Of a stretch of 64,000 nucleotides of DNA, positions 1 to 8,637 are shown one piece after another. Numbering within the stretch: the stretch's first letter is position 1; each line of letters opens with the position of its first letter. The stretch covers positions 310,001 through 374,000 of the forward strand of contig NZ_CP132384.1 in the NCBI RefSeq assembly GCF_030758775.1, given 5' to 3'. The notes under the pieces are model-generated. The model searched no databases. It was not told the DNA's origin and saw nothing but the letters and a program-made list of their open reading frames with translations. This stretch comes from Bifidobacterium asteroides. GTDB taxonomy: Bacteria > Actinomycetota > Actinomycetes > Actinomycetales > Bifidobacteriaceae. A program made the translations under genes and the position numbers.

Positions 1-2
1 TG

Positions 3-1388
3 GAGACCACCTATGTGGTGACCAAGAAGGATGTCTACAAGAAGATGACCATGTTCTGGTCCAAGATCTTCCTGCTCTCCTTCGCGGTCGGCGTGGTCAC
101 GGGCATCATCCAGGAGTTCCAGTTCGGCATGAACTGGTCCAACTACTCCAGATTCATGGGTGACATCTTCGGTGCCCCCCTGGCCATCGAGGCCCTGCTG
201 GCCTTCTTCCTGGAGTCCACTTTCATCGGCGTGTGGATGTTCACCTGGAATAGGTTCAAGCCGGCCGTGCATGTGATCTTCATCTGGCTGACCTTCCTGG
301 GTTCCTCCATGTCGGCCATCTGGATTCTGGCTGCCAATAGCTTCATGCAGCACCCGGTTGGTTTCGAGATCAACCAGGCCACCGGTCATGTGCGACTGCG
401 CAGCTTCGGTGATGTCATGTCCAATCCCCAGCTGTGGATCGAGTTCCCCCACGTCTTCTTCGCCGCCGTCTGCACAGGGGCCTTCGTGGTCATGGGCTGC
501 AGCGCCTTCAGCCTGCTGAGAATGCACATGGGGAACAAGGATCAGGCCGTGGCCGCTGTCGAGGCCGACTCCGAGAAGCAGGCCAAGGTCAACCTGTTCA
601 CCAAGTCCATTCGTCTGGCCGCCCTGCTCGGTCTTATCGGTTCCATCTGCGTGATCACCTACGGTGATTTGCAGGGCAAGTACATCGTGACCGATCAGCC
701 CATGAAGCTGGCCGCCACCGAAGGCATCTACGAGGACACCGGCGATCCCGCTCCTTGGAATGCCGTGGCTCTGATCAATGAGAAGGACCATAAGATTGAA
801 GGGTCCGTCGAGATTCCCGGAGCCATGTCACAGCTGGCTTACGGCAAGAAGACAGGCGCCGTCAAGGGCATGAACACCGTCAACAAGGAGTTGCACGAGA
901 AGTACGATGCCAAGTATGGCAAGGACATGAACTACTACGTGCCGGTCACCACCCTATTCTGGGTCTTCCGTCTGATGGTCGGAATCGGGTTTGCCTTTGC
1001 CCTGATATCAGCATTGGTGCTCTGGTTCACACGTAAGAAGAAGAACACGCTCTTCACCACACGCTGGAAGCTCTGGATCATGGGTATCTTTACTTTCGCC
1101 CCCTTCGCTGCGACGACCAGTGGCTGGCTGGTGACTGAGCTTGGACGCTATCCATGGCTGGTTTATGGTTATCAGACCATTGCCGATGGCGTTTCGCCCA
1201 CCAGCACGGTGCCGAACCTGCTCTTCACCTGCATTGTCTACTTCCTGCTCTTCCTGGTTCTGGGCGGAGTCATGGTCTTCTATACCAGGAGGACCCTGCA
1301 CCAGGGACCCTTCTACAAGCCGGATGACGGCAATGGGCCGCAGCCTGCCAAGGTGCATGGCGCACCAGCTCGGGTGGCCCTGGCCTAA
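3..1388 (+). CDS. cydA: cytochrome bd oxidase subunit I (5' end outside window)
   Basis: Haem-binding subunit of the quinol-oxidising, oxygen-reducing cytochrome bd complex of the inner membrane. The reading frame is open from the first bases of the window, so the start and the first helix with the low-spin haem histidine lie upstream. Counting from the first GTG at 15: FFLESTF matches the conserved glutamates near haem, the His in EFPHVFF (about residue 146) fits the second haem ligand, and Met 321 in FRLMVGIG fits the axial methionine. The quinol site reads GRYPW rather than the GRQPW of E. coli. Many hydrophobic helices are present. No cydB follows: the gene ends at a strong hairpin and the next gene is on the other strand. 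Identity is secure; pairing with CydB cannot be judged here. Confidence 0.93.
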   Translation, partial: ETTYVVTKKDVYKKMTMFWSKIFLLSFAVGVVTGIIQEFQFGMNWSNYSRFMGDIFGAPLAIEALLAFFLESTFIGVWMFTWNRFKPAVHVIFIWLTFLGSSMSAIWILAANSFMQHPVGFEINQATGHVRLRSFGDVMSNPQLWIEFPHVFFAAVCTGAFVVMGCSAFSLLRMHMGNKDQAVAAVEADSEKQAKVNLFTKSIRLAALLGLIGSICVITYGDLQGKYIVTDQPMKLAATEGIYEDTGDPAPWNAVALINEKDHKIEGSVEIPGAMSQLAYGKKTGAVKGMNTVNKELHEKYDAKYGKDMNYYVPVTTLFWVFRLMVGIGFAFALISALVLWFTRKKKNTLFTTRWKLWIMGIFTFAPFAATTSGWLVTELGRYPWLVYGYQTIADGVSPTSTVPNLLFTCIVYFLLFLVLGGVMVFYTRRTLHQGPFYKPDDGNGPQPAKVHGAPARVALA

Positions 1389-1425
1389 TGGCCGGCTGAC
1401 CTTAAACACTCCCTTCCCCTTCGGT

Positions 1426-1467
1426 AAATCCCCCGCTTCGGACCGTATGGTCCGGAACGGGGGATTT
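1426..1467. terminator. bidirectional terminator-like hairpin after cydA
   Basis: Two arms of about 19 bases (starting AAATCCCCCG and ending CGGGGGATTT) pair almost perfectly around a GTAT loop. The hairpin sits between the convergent cydA and polyprenyl synthase genes. No long T run follows on either strand, so strength is uncertain. The remaining bases up to 1637 hold nothing I recognise. Confidence 0.6.
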
Positions 1468-1637
1468 GCTGTCATAGGGTGTTTGTCATCAGCGGCTGCC
1501 AGCTGTGGTGAGATTCAGAAAAGAGAGCAATGCCAAGCATGAAGTGGCAGATATGACGGATGTTCGGCTCGTGGCTGATAGGAGGCTGGTCTCACTCGCT
1601 CTAGTTATGCTGCGCCGGTTCCGCCGCGCCGATTCGG

Positions 1638-2597
1638 TCAGACCTGGGCAGTCAGCTTGCTTACAATCCGCTGCAGCAAGCTGCGTATGCCCTCAGACAT
1701 GGGGGAATCCTCCAGGCTGTCTGAAGCCCGCCGCAGATAGTCTTTGGCGGTTTGACGGCTGCTTTCCATCAACTGGGGATGTGCTCTGAGGTAGTCGACT
1801 ACCTGTTCGGGATCGTCCTGCTGGACCAAGGCTCTGAAGTTCTCATCCTTCTGGAACCCCAGCAGAACCGGCAGAGTGTAGATTCCGTCGCGGATATCCT
1901 CCAGCTTGGGCTTGCCGCTGTCACGATCCAGATCAAAATCGTTGATGTCGTCAATGATCTGGAAAGCCATGCCTAGATTGCCGCCGAAGTCTCTGGCGGT
2001 CTGCTCCAATGCCGGGTCAATTGGCTGGCCGTCAAGGCGGATCCCGGTCAGGCAGGCCAGTCGGAAGAGGGCTGCGGTCTTGCCGGAGATGGCTCTGTCG
2101 TAATCGTCAATGGTTATGTGGGTGTGGTGGCGGTCGGACTCCTGGTAGAGCTCTCCACCTACGATCTCGCAGACCGTGCCGGCCTGTTCGCGGATAAAGC
2201 CTGTGTCAGGGGCGATGGAGGCCATGATCTCCATGTAGCGGGAGAGGATCAGATCACCTAGATAGATGGCGGCCTTGTTGCCCCGGATGGTGTGGACCGT
2301 GGGCTTGTTGCGGCGGATGGGGGCGTTATCCAGAACGTCGTCGTGGACCAAGGTGGCCAGATGAAGCATCTCGATGGCGGCGGCGCCGGTGATGACGGTG
2401 TCGTCCAAGTGTCCTTTGGTTCGTGCTCCGGCCCGCGCAAAGAGAGCCACCATAGCGGCGCGAATCATCTTGCCGTGGTTATCCAGCAGTCGACGGTAAT
2501 CCTCCTGATAGGGCGCTACATGAGTACGTTCCTGGTGCAGGCGGTCGACAACCCGCTCAAGATCCTTGCGCAACAGGAGCTCTTGTCCTTCTGCCAT
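1638..2597 (-). CDS. polyprenyl diphosphate synthase (trans, long chain)
   Basis: Class I isoprenyl synthase that condenses isopentenyl diphosphate onto an allylic diphosphate. Both Mg-binding aspartate-rich motifs are present: DDVLD at residues 86-90 and DDIND at 216-220, in a protein of 319 residues, the usual length. KPTVH and GKTAAL segments typical of the family are also visible. The cytosolic product could feed a quinone side chain or another polyprenyl lipid; chain length cannot be read from sequence. Its position next to cydA is suggestive of a quinone role, but that is inference because the genes converge and are not co-transcribed. The ATG is preceded by a purine-rich GAGGGAG at about 10 bases. 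Confidence 0.85.
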   Translation of the reverse strand: MAEGQELLLRKDLERVVDRLHQERTHVAPYQEDYRRLLDNHGKMIRAAMVALFARAGARTKGHLDDTVITGAAAIEMLHLATLVHDDVLDNAPIRRNKPTVHTIRGNKAAIYLGDLILSRYMEIMASIAPDTGFIREQAGTVCEIVGGELYQESDRHHTHITIDDYDRAISGKTAALFRLACLTGIRLDGQPIDPALEQTARDFGGNLGMAFQIIDDINDFDLDRDSGKPKLEDIRDGIYTLPVLLGFQKDENFRALVQQDDPEQVVDYLRAHPQLMESSRQTAKDYLRRASDSLEDSPMSEGIRSLLQRIVSKLTAQV

Positions 2598-2825
2598 GGA
2601 GGTACGCTCCCTCTATCTCGTTAAGAACCGCAACGTATCCAATATACCAAGACCGGGGCCAGGCCTGAAGATTGTCGGCCCGGTCCTTGCCGTCATCGTA
2701 ATCACTGTGGTCAAGTTAACATCAGGGTGCCGGCCTGCGGTGGTGACGTTGCGGCCTGAATCCGATTCGTAAGAGGACTGCATACATCGGCCTAGAGGCG
2801 AAGTCGGGTGAAGTAGGCTGGATGT

Positions 2826-4295
2826 ATGAGTCAGCATTACCACGCGGATCAGGTCTCCCCACAAGGCGGCGGGGGAGAGCATGATCGACCGCTGTCCGTT
2901 TCGGCCCGGCTGGGGCGACTTCAGTTCCATTACTCAGGCAAGTTCAGACTCCTGCAGCTGGCCGACGTCCAGGAAGGCCCCAAGGTCTCTCCGGACACAA
3001 TCAGGCTGATAGGCGCGGCTTGCGATGCGGCAAAGCCCGATCTGGTGGTCTTCTCAGGCAACCAGGTAGCCGGTTACGACACGGCCTACGAGCGCACCTT
3101 CCGCAAGAGGCGCTGGAGCACTCCCCTGGACGGCATCTATTCTGCTGGTCTGAGCATGGGCGGCGCCTTGGGGCTTGGGGGAGCCTCTCTGAAACGCTCT
3201 GCCAAGTCCCAGGATGGTCAGGCTGTTGCGGACCGCCGGGAACCAGACCGCAGGGATGCCGAGCGTGTACGCCAGCAGAACATCAAGCACACTGAGGATC
3301 TGGTCCGCAGAACCGTTGGCCTGGTCACCGGCCCGCTGGTTGAACGCGGGATTCCCTTCGTCGTCACCTATGGCAACCACGACTTCCAGTGTGGGCTGGA
3401 CACCGACCAGATGGATGCCATCTATCGGGAGGTGCCCGGTTGCCTGAACCCGGAGGCCACGGTCGCCCATCCTGATCGAGTCCATGCGCTGATCGGGTCG
3501 GCCCTGCCCTCCCAGACGGCTTTCGTCTGCGCTCCAGGCACCTTCGCGCTGCCTGTGGCGGATTGCGACGGTCACGGGGTGGTCATGGGCCTGGTCCTGC
3601 TGGACTCTGGCGACTATGCCCGGGCAGGAGGCTATGGCTCACCGTCGGCGCAGGCCCTGGACTTTCTGGCGGCCGCTCCCGATCTTCTGGGCAACCGGTC
3701 CATAGTCTTCCAGCACATGCCCATTCCCCAGTTCTACGATCTGCTCAAGCCGGTGCCAGCCACCACAGCCTATGCGGTCCAAGGTTACAGAAGTTTCGAC
3801 TCCCGTTGCTACATTCTGGACGAATCGCGCACCTGCCCCGGCTCCTACCTGGGCGAGGGGGTCTCCTGCCCGGATGAGGACAGCGGCGAGTATGACCTGC
3901 TGACCCGGAACCGGGGCTATTTCGCCCTCTTCGCCGGGCATGACCATCGCAATGGCTTTGTCGGCCGTAGCGGAGATCTGACGCTGGGGGCCACGCCTAC
4001 ATGCGGATTCGGCTCATACGGTCCGGTGCCCAGCAAGCGGGCTGCCCGGCTCTTCGAGTTCGACATCCGCCATCCCCATCATCCTCGCACTCAGCTCCTG
4101 GAGTTCGGGCAATTGGTGGGGCGGCCAGGATCCCACAAGGTCTACACCTTCGCCATGAGCCATGTGCCCACCTCCACCGGGGACGCGGTCAACCTCTTGC
4201 GTCGGCCCGGGTTCTTGGCGGGCGGCCTGACGGCTCTTGCCGGGCTGATCGCCTCCTGGGGATCCAGCAGGCGGCGGTCAGGACCAAGGCGTTAG
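2826..4295 (+). CDS. calcineurin-like metallophosphoesterase with altered metal site
   Basis: A 489-residue protein of the calcineurin-like phosphoesterase fold, closest in layout to the PAP29-like purple acid phosphatase group. Visible blocks: LLQLADVQEG (about 42-51), VVFSGNQVAGYD (about 74-85), YGNHD (about 182-186), FQHMP (about 295) and AGHDH (about 370). The family normally has DxH in block one and GD in block two; here they read DVQ and GN, so one metal-ligand His and the metal-bridging Asp are replaced. The rest of the site (GNHD, H, GHDH) is intact. An N-terminal polar region of about 38 residues and a hydrophobic stretch near the C terminus (GFLAGGLTALAGLIASW) followed by basic residues suggest a C-terminal membrane anchor. 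Substrate unknown. Confidence 0.75.
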   Translation: MSQHYHADQVSPQGGGGEHDRPLSVSARLGRLQFHYSGKFRLLQLADVQEGPKVSPDTIRLIGAACDAAKPDLVVFSGNQVAGYDTAYERTFRKRRWSTPLDGIYSAGLSMGGALGLGGASLKRSAKSQDGQAVADRREPDRRDAERVRQQNIKHTEDLVRRTVGLVTGPLVERGIPFVVTYGNHDFQCGLDTDQMDAIYREVPGCLNPEATVAHPDRVHALIGSALPSQTAFVCAPGTFALPVADCDGHGVVMGLVLLDSGDYARAGGYGSPSAQALDFLAAAPDLLGNRSIVFQHMPIPQFYDLLKPVPATTAYAVQGYRSFDSRCYILDESRTCPGSYLGEGVSCPDEDSGEYDLLTRNRGYFALFAGHDHRNGFVGRSGDLTLGATPTCGFGSYGPVPSKRAARLFEFDIRHPHHPRTQLLEFGQLVGRPGSHKVYTFAMSHVPTSTGDAVNLLRRPGFLAGGLTALAGLIASWGSSRRRSGPRR

Positions 4296-4305
4296 GAATT
4301 CCCGC

Positions 4306-5109
4306 TCAGACCCTGCGACGGGCGGGAGATGAGGCTCGCAGCAGGGCTTCTGTCAGATATTTGCCGGCGGCCATGACCAGGGGGGCGTAGCGCCTTCCCG
4401 GCGTTGTGGACATGCGGTTGACCGGCCCGGAGATGGATATGGCGGCCATGACCTGCCCGGATCCGTTGCGGATGGGGGCCGAGATGGAGCAGACGCCTTC
4501 TTCCCGCTCGTTGATGGATTCGGCCCAGCCGCGCTTGCGGACCGTGGCCAGGGTCGCTGCGTTGAACTTGGCGTGCCGCAGACCCTGATGGAGGCGCTCG
4601 GGTTCCTCCCAGGCCAGCAGAATCTGCGCTGCCGACCCGGCCTCCATGGACAGCAGGGCGCCTACGGGGATGGAGTCGCGCAGGCCCGAGGCGCGTTCCA
4701 CCGCGGCGATGCAGACACGGACTTCGCCTTGGCGGCGGAAAATCTGGGCTGACTCGCCCGAACGGTTGAGCAGTGTATGCAGGATGGGCCCCGAGGCGGT
4801 CAGCAGTCGATCCTCGCCAGCGGCAGCGGCCAGCTCGGCGAAGCGGGAGCCCAGGACGAAGCGGCCATGCGCGTCCCGCAGCACGAAGCGGTGGCGCTCC
4901 AAGGCGATGGCCAGTCGGTGGGCTGTGGGTCGAGCCAACCCTGTGGCGTTGACCAGCTGGCCCAGGGTCATGGGTCCAGTCTCCAGGGTGTCCAGAATTC
5001 GCACCGTCTTGTCCAGAACGCCGACGCCCGAATGAATCTCCTCCTGATGCATGTTCGGATCATTTGTGGAGGGGTATCTGTCGTCGTCGTTCATAGAAGG
5101 TGTGTCCAT
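4306..5109 (-). CDS. IclR-family regulator of leucine biosynthesis (NdgR/LtbR type)
   Basis: DNA-binding regulator with an N-terminal winged helix-turn-helix (about residues 28-90, including GVGVLDKTVRIL and ARPTAHRLAIALERH) and a C-terminal IclR effector domain (ESAQIFRRQGEVRVCIAA, SGLRDSIPVGALL, AWEEPERLHQGL, SISAPIRN). These blocks match the NdgR/LtbR regulators that sit divergently next to leuCD in actinobacteria, which is exactly the arrangement here. Length 267 residues; the first ~27 residues before GVGVLDK are polar and absent from many homologues, so translation may begin at a later ATG (5091 or 5052). Likely controls leuCD through the palindrome at 5133-5153. Confidence 0.87.
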   Translation of the reverse strand: MDTPSMNDDDRYPSTNDPNMHQEEIHSGVGVLDKTVRILDTLETGPMTLGQLVNATGLARPTAHRLAIALERHRFVLRDAHGRFVLGSRFAELAAAAGEDRLLTASGPILHTLLNRSGESAQIFRRQGEVRVCIAAVERASGLRDSIPVGALLSMEAGSAAQILLAWEEPERLHQGLRHAKFNAATLATVRKRGWAESINEREEGVCSISAPIRNGSGQVMAAISISGPVNRMSTTPGRRYAPLVMAAGKYLTEALLRASSPARRRV

Positions 5110-5132
5110 GGTTGAATTATGCCATCTCAGTA

Positions 5133-5153
5133 TATGAAATGCAAAAGTTCATA
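5133..5153. promoter_or_regulatory. inverted repeat between IclR gene and leuC, candidate operator
   Basis: TATGAA and TTCATA arms separated by nine bases, in the 136-base gap between the divergent IclR and leuC starts. The location and symmetry fit an operator for the IclR dimer; binding is inferred. Confidence 0.4.
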
Positions 5154-5245
5154 ACGGTTGGGCAGTTCCATACTCGGTGGTAAGAAGCCGGCGGGGTGCC
5201 GATGAGATTGGCGCTCCGGCTGGTCGCAGGTTTTCAGGAGGCGAT

Positions 5246-6649
5246 ATGGGACGCACAATGGCGGAAAAGGTCTGGGCCGATCATTTGGTCAGAAAGGGCC
5301 AGGGAGGCGAGCCCGATCTGATCTACATCGATCTGCAGCTTATGCACGAGGTAACCAGCCCACAGGCATTCGAGGGGCTGCGCCTGGCAGGCCGCAAGAT
5401 CCGTCACCTGGACCAGGTCATCGCCACCGAGGATCACAACACCCCCACCATCGACATCGATCGGCCCATCGCCGACAAGGTCTCGGCCCTGCAGATCTCC
5501 ACCCTGGAGCGCAACTGCCGCGAGTTCGGCGTCCGTCTGCATCCCTTGGGGGATGCCGATCAGGGCATCGTCCACGCTTTTGCACCCGTCCTGGGACTGA
5601 CGCAGCCCGGCATGACCATCGTCTGCGGCGATTCGCATACCTCGACCCACGGGGCCTTCGGGGCCCTGGCTTTCGGCATCGGCACCTCCGAGGTGGAGCA
5701 TGTTCTGGCCACCCAGACCCTGAGCCTGAAGCCTTTCAAGACCATGGCCATCACCGTCCGCGGGCAGCTCAAGCCGGGCGTGGGCGCCAAGGACGTCATC
5801 CTGGCCGTCATCGCCAAGATCGGCACTGGCGGCGGCCAAGGGCACGTTCTGGAGTACCGGGGCGAGGCCATTCGGCGCATGTCCATGGACGCGCGCATGA
5901 CCATCTGCAACATGTCCATCGAGGCCGGGGCGAGGGCCGGGATGATCGCGCCGGACGAGACCACCTTCGCTTACTTGGAGGGCCGGCCGCACGCCCCCAA
6001 GGGGGCCATGTGGGATCAGGCACTGGACTACTGGCGTACCCTGCCCACCGATCCGGACGCAGTCTTCGACAAGGAGGTCATCCTGGATGCCGACCAGCTG
6101 ACCCCCTACGTGACCTGGGGCACCAATCCCGGACAGGGTCTGCCCATTGCCGCTGATGTGCCTGTGCCCGAAAAGATCGCCGACCCGGCCAAGCGACAGG
6201 CAGCCCAGGAGGCCATCGACTACATGGGTCTGAAGCCGGGGATGCCAATCCGGGACATCGCCGTGGACACCGTGTTCATTGGTTCTTGCACCAACGGGCG
6301 CATCGAGGATTTGCGCGCGGCGGCAGCCATCATGAAGGGACACCACAAGGCCAAGAACCTGCATCGCGTCTTGGTGGTTCCGGCCTCTTCGCGAGTTCGC
6401 ATTCAGGCCGAAAAGGAGGGGCTGGATCGCATCTTCGAGGACTTTGGAGCCGAATGGCGCAACGCTGGCTGCTCCATGTGCCTGGGCATGAACCCCGACC
6501 AGCTGGTGCCGGGGGAGCGCTCCATCTCCACATCCAACCGCAACTTCCAGGGTCGTCAGGGCAAGGGCGGCAGGACGCATCTGGCCTCGCCCGAGGTGGC
6601 CGCTGCGACGGCCATCCGGGGAACCATCTGCTCCCCGGCCGATCTGTAA
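5246..6649 (+). CDS. leuC: 3-isopropylmalate dehydratase large subunit
   Basis: Isomerises 2- to 3-isopropylmalate in leucine synthesis together with LeuD. The 467-residue protein is of the aconitase superfamily with a 4Fe-4S cluster: GSCTNG and CSMCLGMN carry the ligand cysteines, and [14 protein letters not shown] and [11 protein letters not shown] are typical substrate-site blocks. The start at 5246 is chosen because AGGAG lies five bases upstream and the protein then begins [10 protein letters not shown] as in homologues; the open frame extends back to 5177 without support. leuD follows after 52 bases on the same strand, so the two are probably one operon. Confidence 0.95.
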   Translation: MGRTMAEKVWADHLVRKGQGGEPDLIYIDLQLMHEVTSPQAFEGLRLAGRKIRHLDQVIATEDHNTPTIDIDRPIADKVSALQISTLERNCREFGVRLHPLGDADQGIVHAFAPVLGLTQPGMTIVCGDSHTSTHGAFGALAFGIGTSEVEHVLATQTLSLKPFKTMAITVRGQLKPGVGAKDVILAVIAKIGTGGGQGHVLEYRGEAIRRMSMDARMTICNMSIEAGARAGMIAPDETTFAYLEGRPHAPKGAMWDQALDYWRTLPTDPDAVFDKEVILDADQLTPYVTWGTNPGQGLPIAADVPVPEKIADPAKRQAAQEAIDYMGLKPGMPIRDIAVDTVFIGSCTNGRIEDLRAAAAIMKGHHKAKNLHRVLVVPASSRVRIQAEKEGLDRIFEDFGAEWRNAGCSMCLGMNPDQLVPGERSISTSNRNFQGRQGKGGRTHLASPEVAAATAIRGTICSPADL

Positions 6650-6701
6650 GCCCATCAATCATTCGTCATCGTCATCGCCATCCAGCAGGCAGGAGGTCAT
6701 C

Positions 6702-7388
6702 ATGGAGCCACTTTCCGTTGTCACCGGGGTCGGGGTGCCCTTGCGCCGCTCCAACGTCGACACCGATCAGATCATCCCCGCCGTATTCCTGAAGCGGGTG
6801 CAGAAGACCGGCTTCGAGGACGCGCTCTTCTACGCCTGGCGAAGGGATCCGAATTTCGTGCTCAACCGGCCCGAATATTCAGGCGCCCGAGTTCTGGTGG
6901 CCGGGCCGGACTTCGGCATCGGCTCCTCGCGCGAGCATGCGGTCTGGGCTCTGCGGGACTACGGCTTCCGCGTGGTCATCGCCCCCCGCTTCGCTGATAT
7001 CTTCTATGGGAACACCGCCAAGAACGGTGTTCTGGCCGCCATCATGCCCCAGGAATCAGTGGAGTTGCTCTGGAAGCTCCTGGAGGAGGACCCCGGCACC
7101 GAGATGACCGTGGACCTGGGCGCTCGCACGGTCACCTGCGCGGATGTGACTCTGCCTTTCCAGGTAGACGACTACGTGCGGTGGCGGCTCATGAACGGTT
7201 ACGACGACATTGATCTGACCCTGCAGCACGAGGATGACATCCGTGCCTATGAGCGTATGCGGGCCGAGCGATTCCCCTTCAAGCCGCGTACCCTGCCGGC
7301 CCAGCACATGCCAGAAGAGCCGGTCACTTCAGCCAGGGAGGGTCAAATCGACTGGCCTGGACCCCTGGCTGACCGCGGCATCATTTGA
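6702..7388 (+). CDS. leuD: 3-isopropylmalate dehydratase small subunit
   Basis: Swivelling-domain partner of LeuC. The 228-residue sequence has the diagnostic [15 protein letters not shown] near the N terminus (about 14-28), [14 protein letters not shown] (about 71-84) and [14 protein letters not shown] good AGGAGG lies seven bases before the ATG. No gene for leuA or leuB is near, so the leucine pathway is split in this genome. Confidence 0.95.
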   Translation: MEPLSVVTGVGVPLRRSNVDTDQIIPAVFLKRVQKTGFEDALFYAWRRDPNFVLNRPEYSGARVLVAGPDFGIGSSREHAVWALRDYGFRVVIAPRFADIFYGNTAKNGVLAAIMPQESVELLWKLLEEDPGTEMTVDLGARTVTCADVTLPFQVDDYVRWRLMNGYDDIDLTLQHEDDIRAYERMRAERFPFKPRTLPAQHMPEEPVTSAREGQIDWPGPLADRGII

Positions 7389-7502
7389 CCGACGGGCCGT
7401 GAGCCCTCATATGAAAGCCATTTGCTCCCTCTTCGCTTACCATGGAATGAGACAGCCATTGATCGCCTGTGACTAGTTGGCGAGTGAAGAGGAGCGGTTA
7501 TC

Positions 7503-8462
7503 ATGAGGCACAGCAGCGGCGATGTGCACGACTGGGGCGTTAGACGGGCAGTGAATACCCTAAGTGCTTTTGCCTTCATCTACGTGGCCATAGAGACCCT
7601 GGCAGGTCTTTTGGGGAGCAAGGCGGTTCTGCCTGCTCTCTTCCCGCATGCTTCCAAGGCACAGATCAACGGCCCTCTGGGTGACTGGACTGTGGCCATC
7701 TCCGTAGTGCTGGCCCTGCTGTTTGCCTTGATCAGCCAGTGGCCGGTCATCGTGGGCCATGAACGCCATGGCCAGGATCAGGTGCAGTGGGTCACTGCGC
7801 GCCGATTCAGCCTGTTGGCCTTGATTATCGCCCTGGCCTGCTTCTTCCTCAGTCAGCTGGTGGCCGGGGCGGCCGACTCCGGACTGAGCGCCATTCTGTC
7901 CAGTACTGGCCTGCATCCGCCGTCCGCGCCTGGCGACGGAGGCATGGAAACGCCGATCATGCTCTTCTATGGCATTCTTTTGGGGCCCTTTGCCGAGGAG
8001 CTGGTCTTTCGCGGGGTCATCATGAACGGTCTGCGCCGCTTTGGCCGGGTCTTCGCCATTATTACTTCTTCTCTGCTTTTCGGCTTCATGCACGGCTCCT
8101 TGGTCCAGGGTCTGTTCGGTTTCATTTCCGGCCTGGTTCTGGGCTATCTGGCCATGGAGTACGGGCTGGTCTGGTCCCTGCTGGTGCACATGCTCAACAA
8201 CGCTTTCTCTTCAGGTTTGTTGGCCAAGTACATGCCTCTGGCGCCCGAGGTGGTCCGCATCGGCCTGGGCTTTCTCATGATCCTGGTGCTGCTGGTTGGC
8301 GTCGTCGGGCTGCTGTTCAAGATAAGGACTCTCCGTGATTACTGCCGCAGCAATCGCGCTCCCAAGGGAATCTATGCTTCCTGGCGGGCGCCCTGGTTCC
8401 TGCTCTTCTGCCTGGCATGCCTGCTGATGGCCCTGAGCGAATTCGTACCAGGGCTGGCCTGA
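7503..8462 (+). CDS. CPBP family intramembrane metalloprotease, copy 1
   Basis: A 319-residue polytopic protein of the CPBP (CAAX protease/bacteriocin-processing, Abi) family. All catalytic motifs are present: EELVFR with E165, E166 and R170; FGFMHGS with H197; HMLNN with H229 and N233. The family cleaves or processes substrates inside membranes (prenyl-protein processing in eukaryotes, bacteriocin immunity or signalling roles in bacteria); the substrate here is unknown. First of three paralogues in a row on the same strand. The C-terminal block RAPKGIYASWRAPWF is shared with copy 2. A GAGGAGCGG ribosome site precedes the ATG by about eight bases. Confidence 0.88.
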   Translation: MRHSSGDVHDWGVRRAVNTLSAFAFIYVAIETLAGLLGSKAVLPALFPHASKAQINGPLGDWTVAISVVLALLFALISQWPVIVGHERHGQDQVQWVTARRFSLLALIIALACFFLSQLVAGAADSGLSAILSSTGLHPPSAPGDGGMETPIMLFYGILLGPFAEELVFRGVIMNGLRRFGRVFAIITSSLLFGFMHGSLVQGLFGFISGLVLGYLAMEYGLVWSLLVHMLNNAFSSGLLAKYMPLAPEVVRIGLGFLMILVLLVGVVGLLFKIRTLRDYCRSNRAPKGIYASWRAPWFLLFCLACLLMALSEFVPGLA

Positions 8463-8637
8463 CCAGACAGTCGATGGCGCCGGGCGCCTGGCCATTGTCG
8501 GGATTCTGTCGAGGAAGGGCGGGGTCGGGCTAGACTCGGACATGTAGTGTTGTGATATGAACGTGGGGAAAGGTTCGTGTCGCTGGACGCCCTTGACGGT
8601 CGTACGGTAGTGCATGAAGGGGAAGGATCATCGACGG

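Noticed and set aside
5234-6658. 474-codon open frame on the minus strand
   Set aside because: Antisense to leuC, with repetitive His/Gly/Asp composition typical of a shadow.
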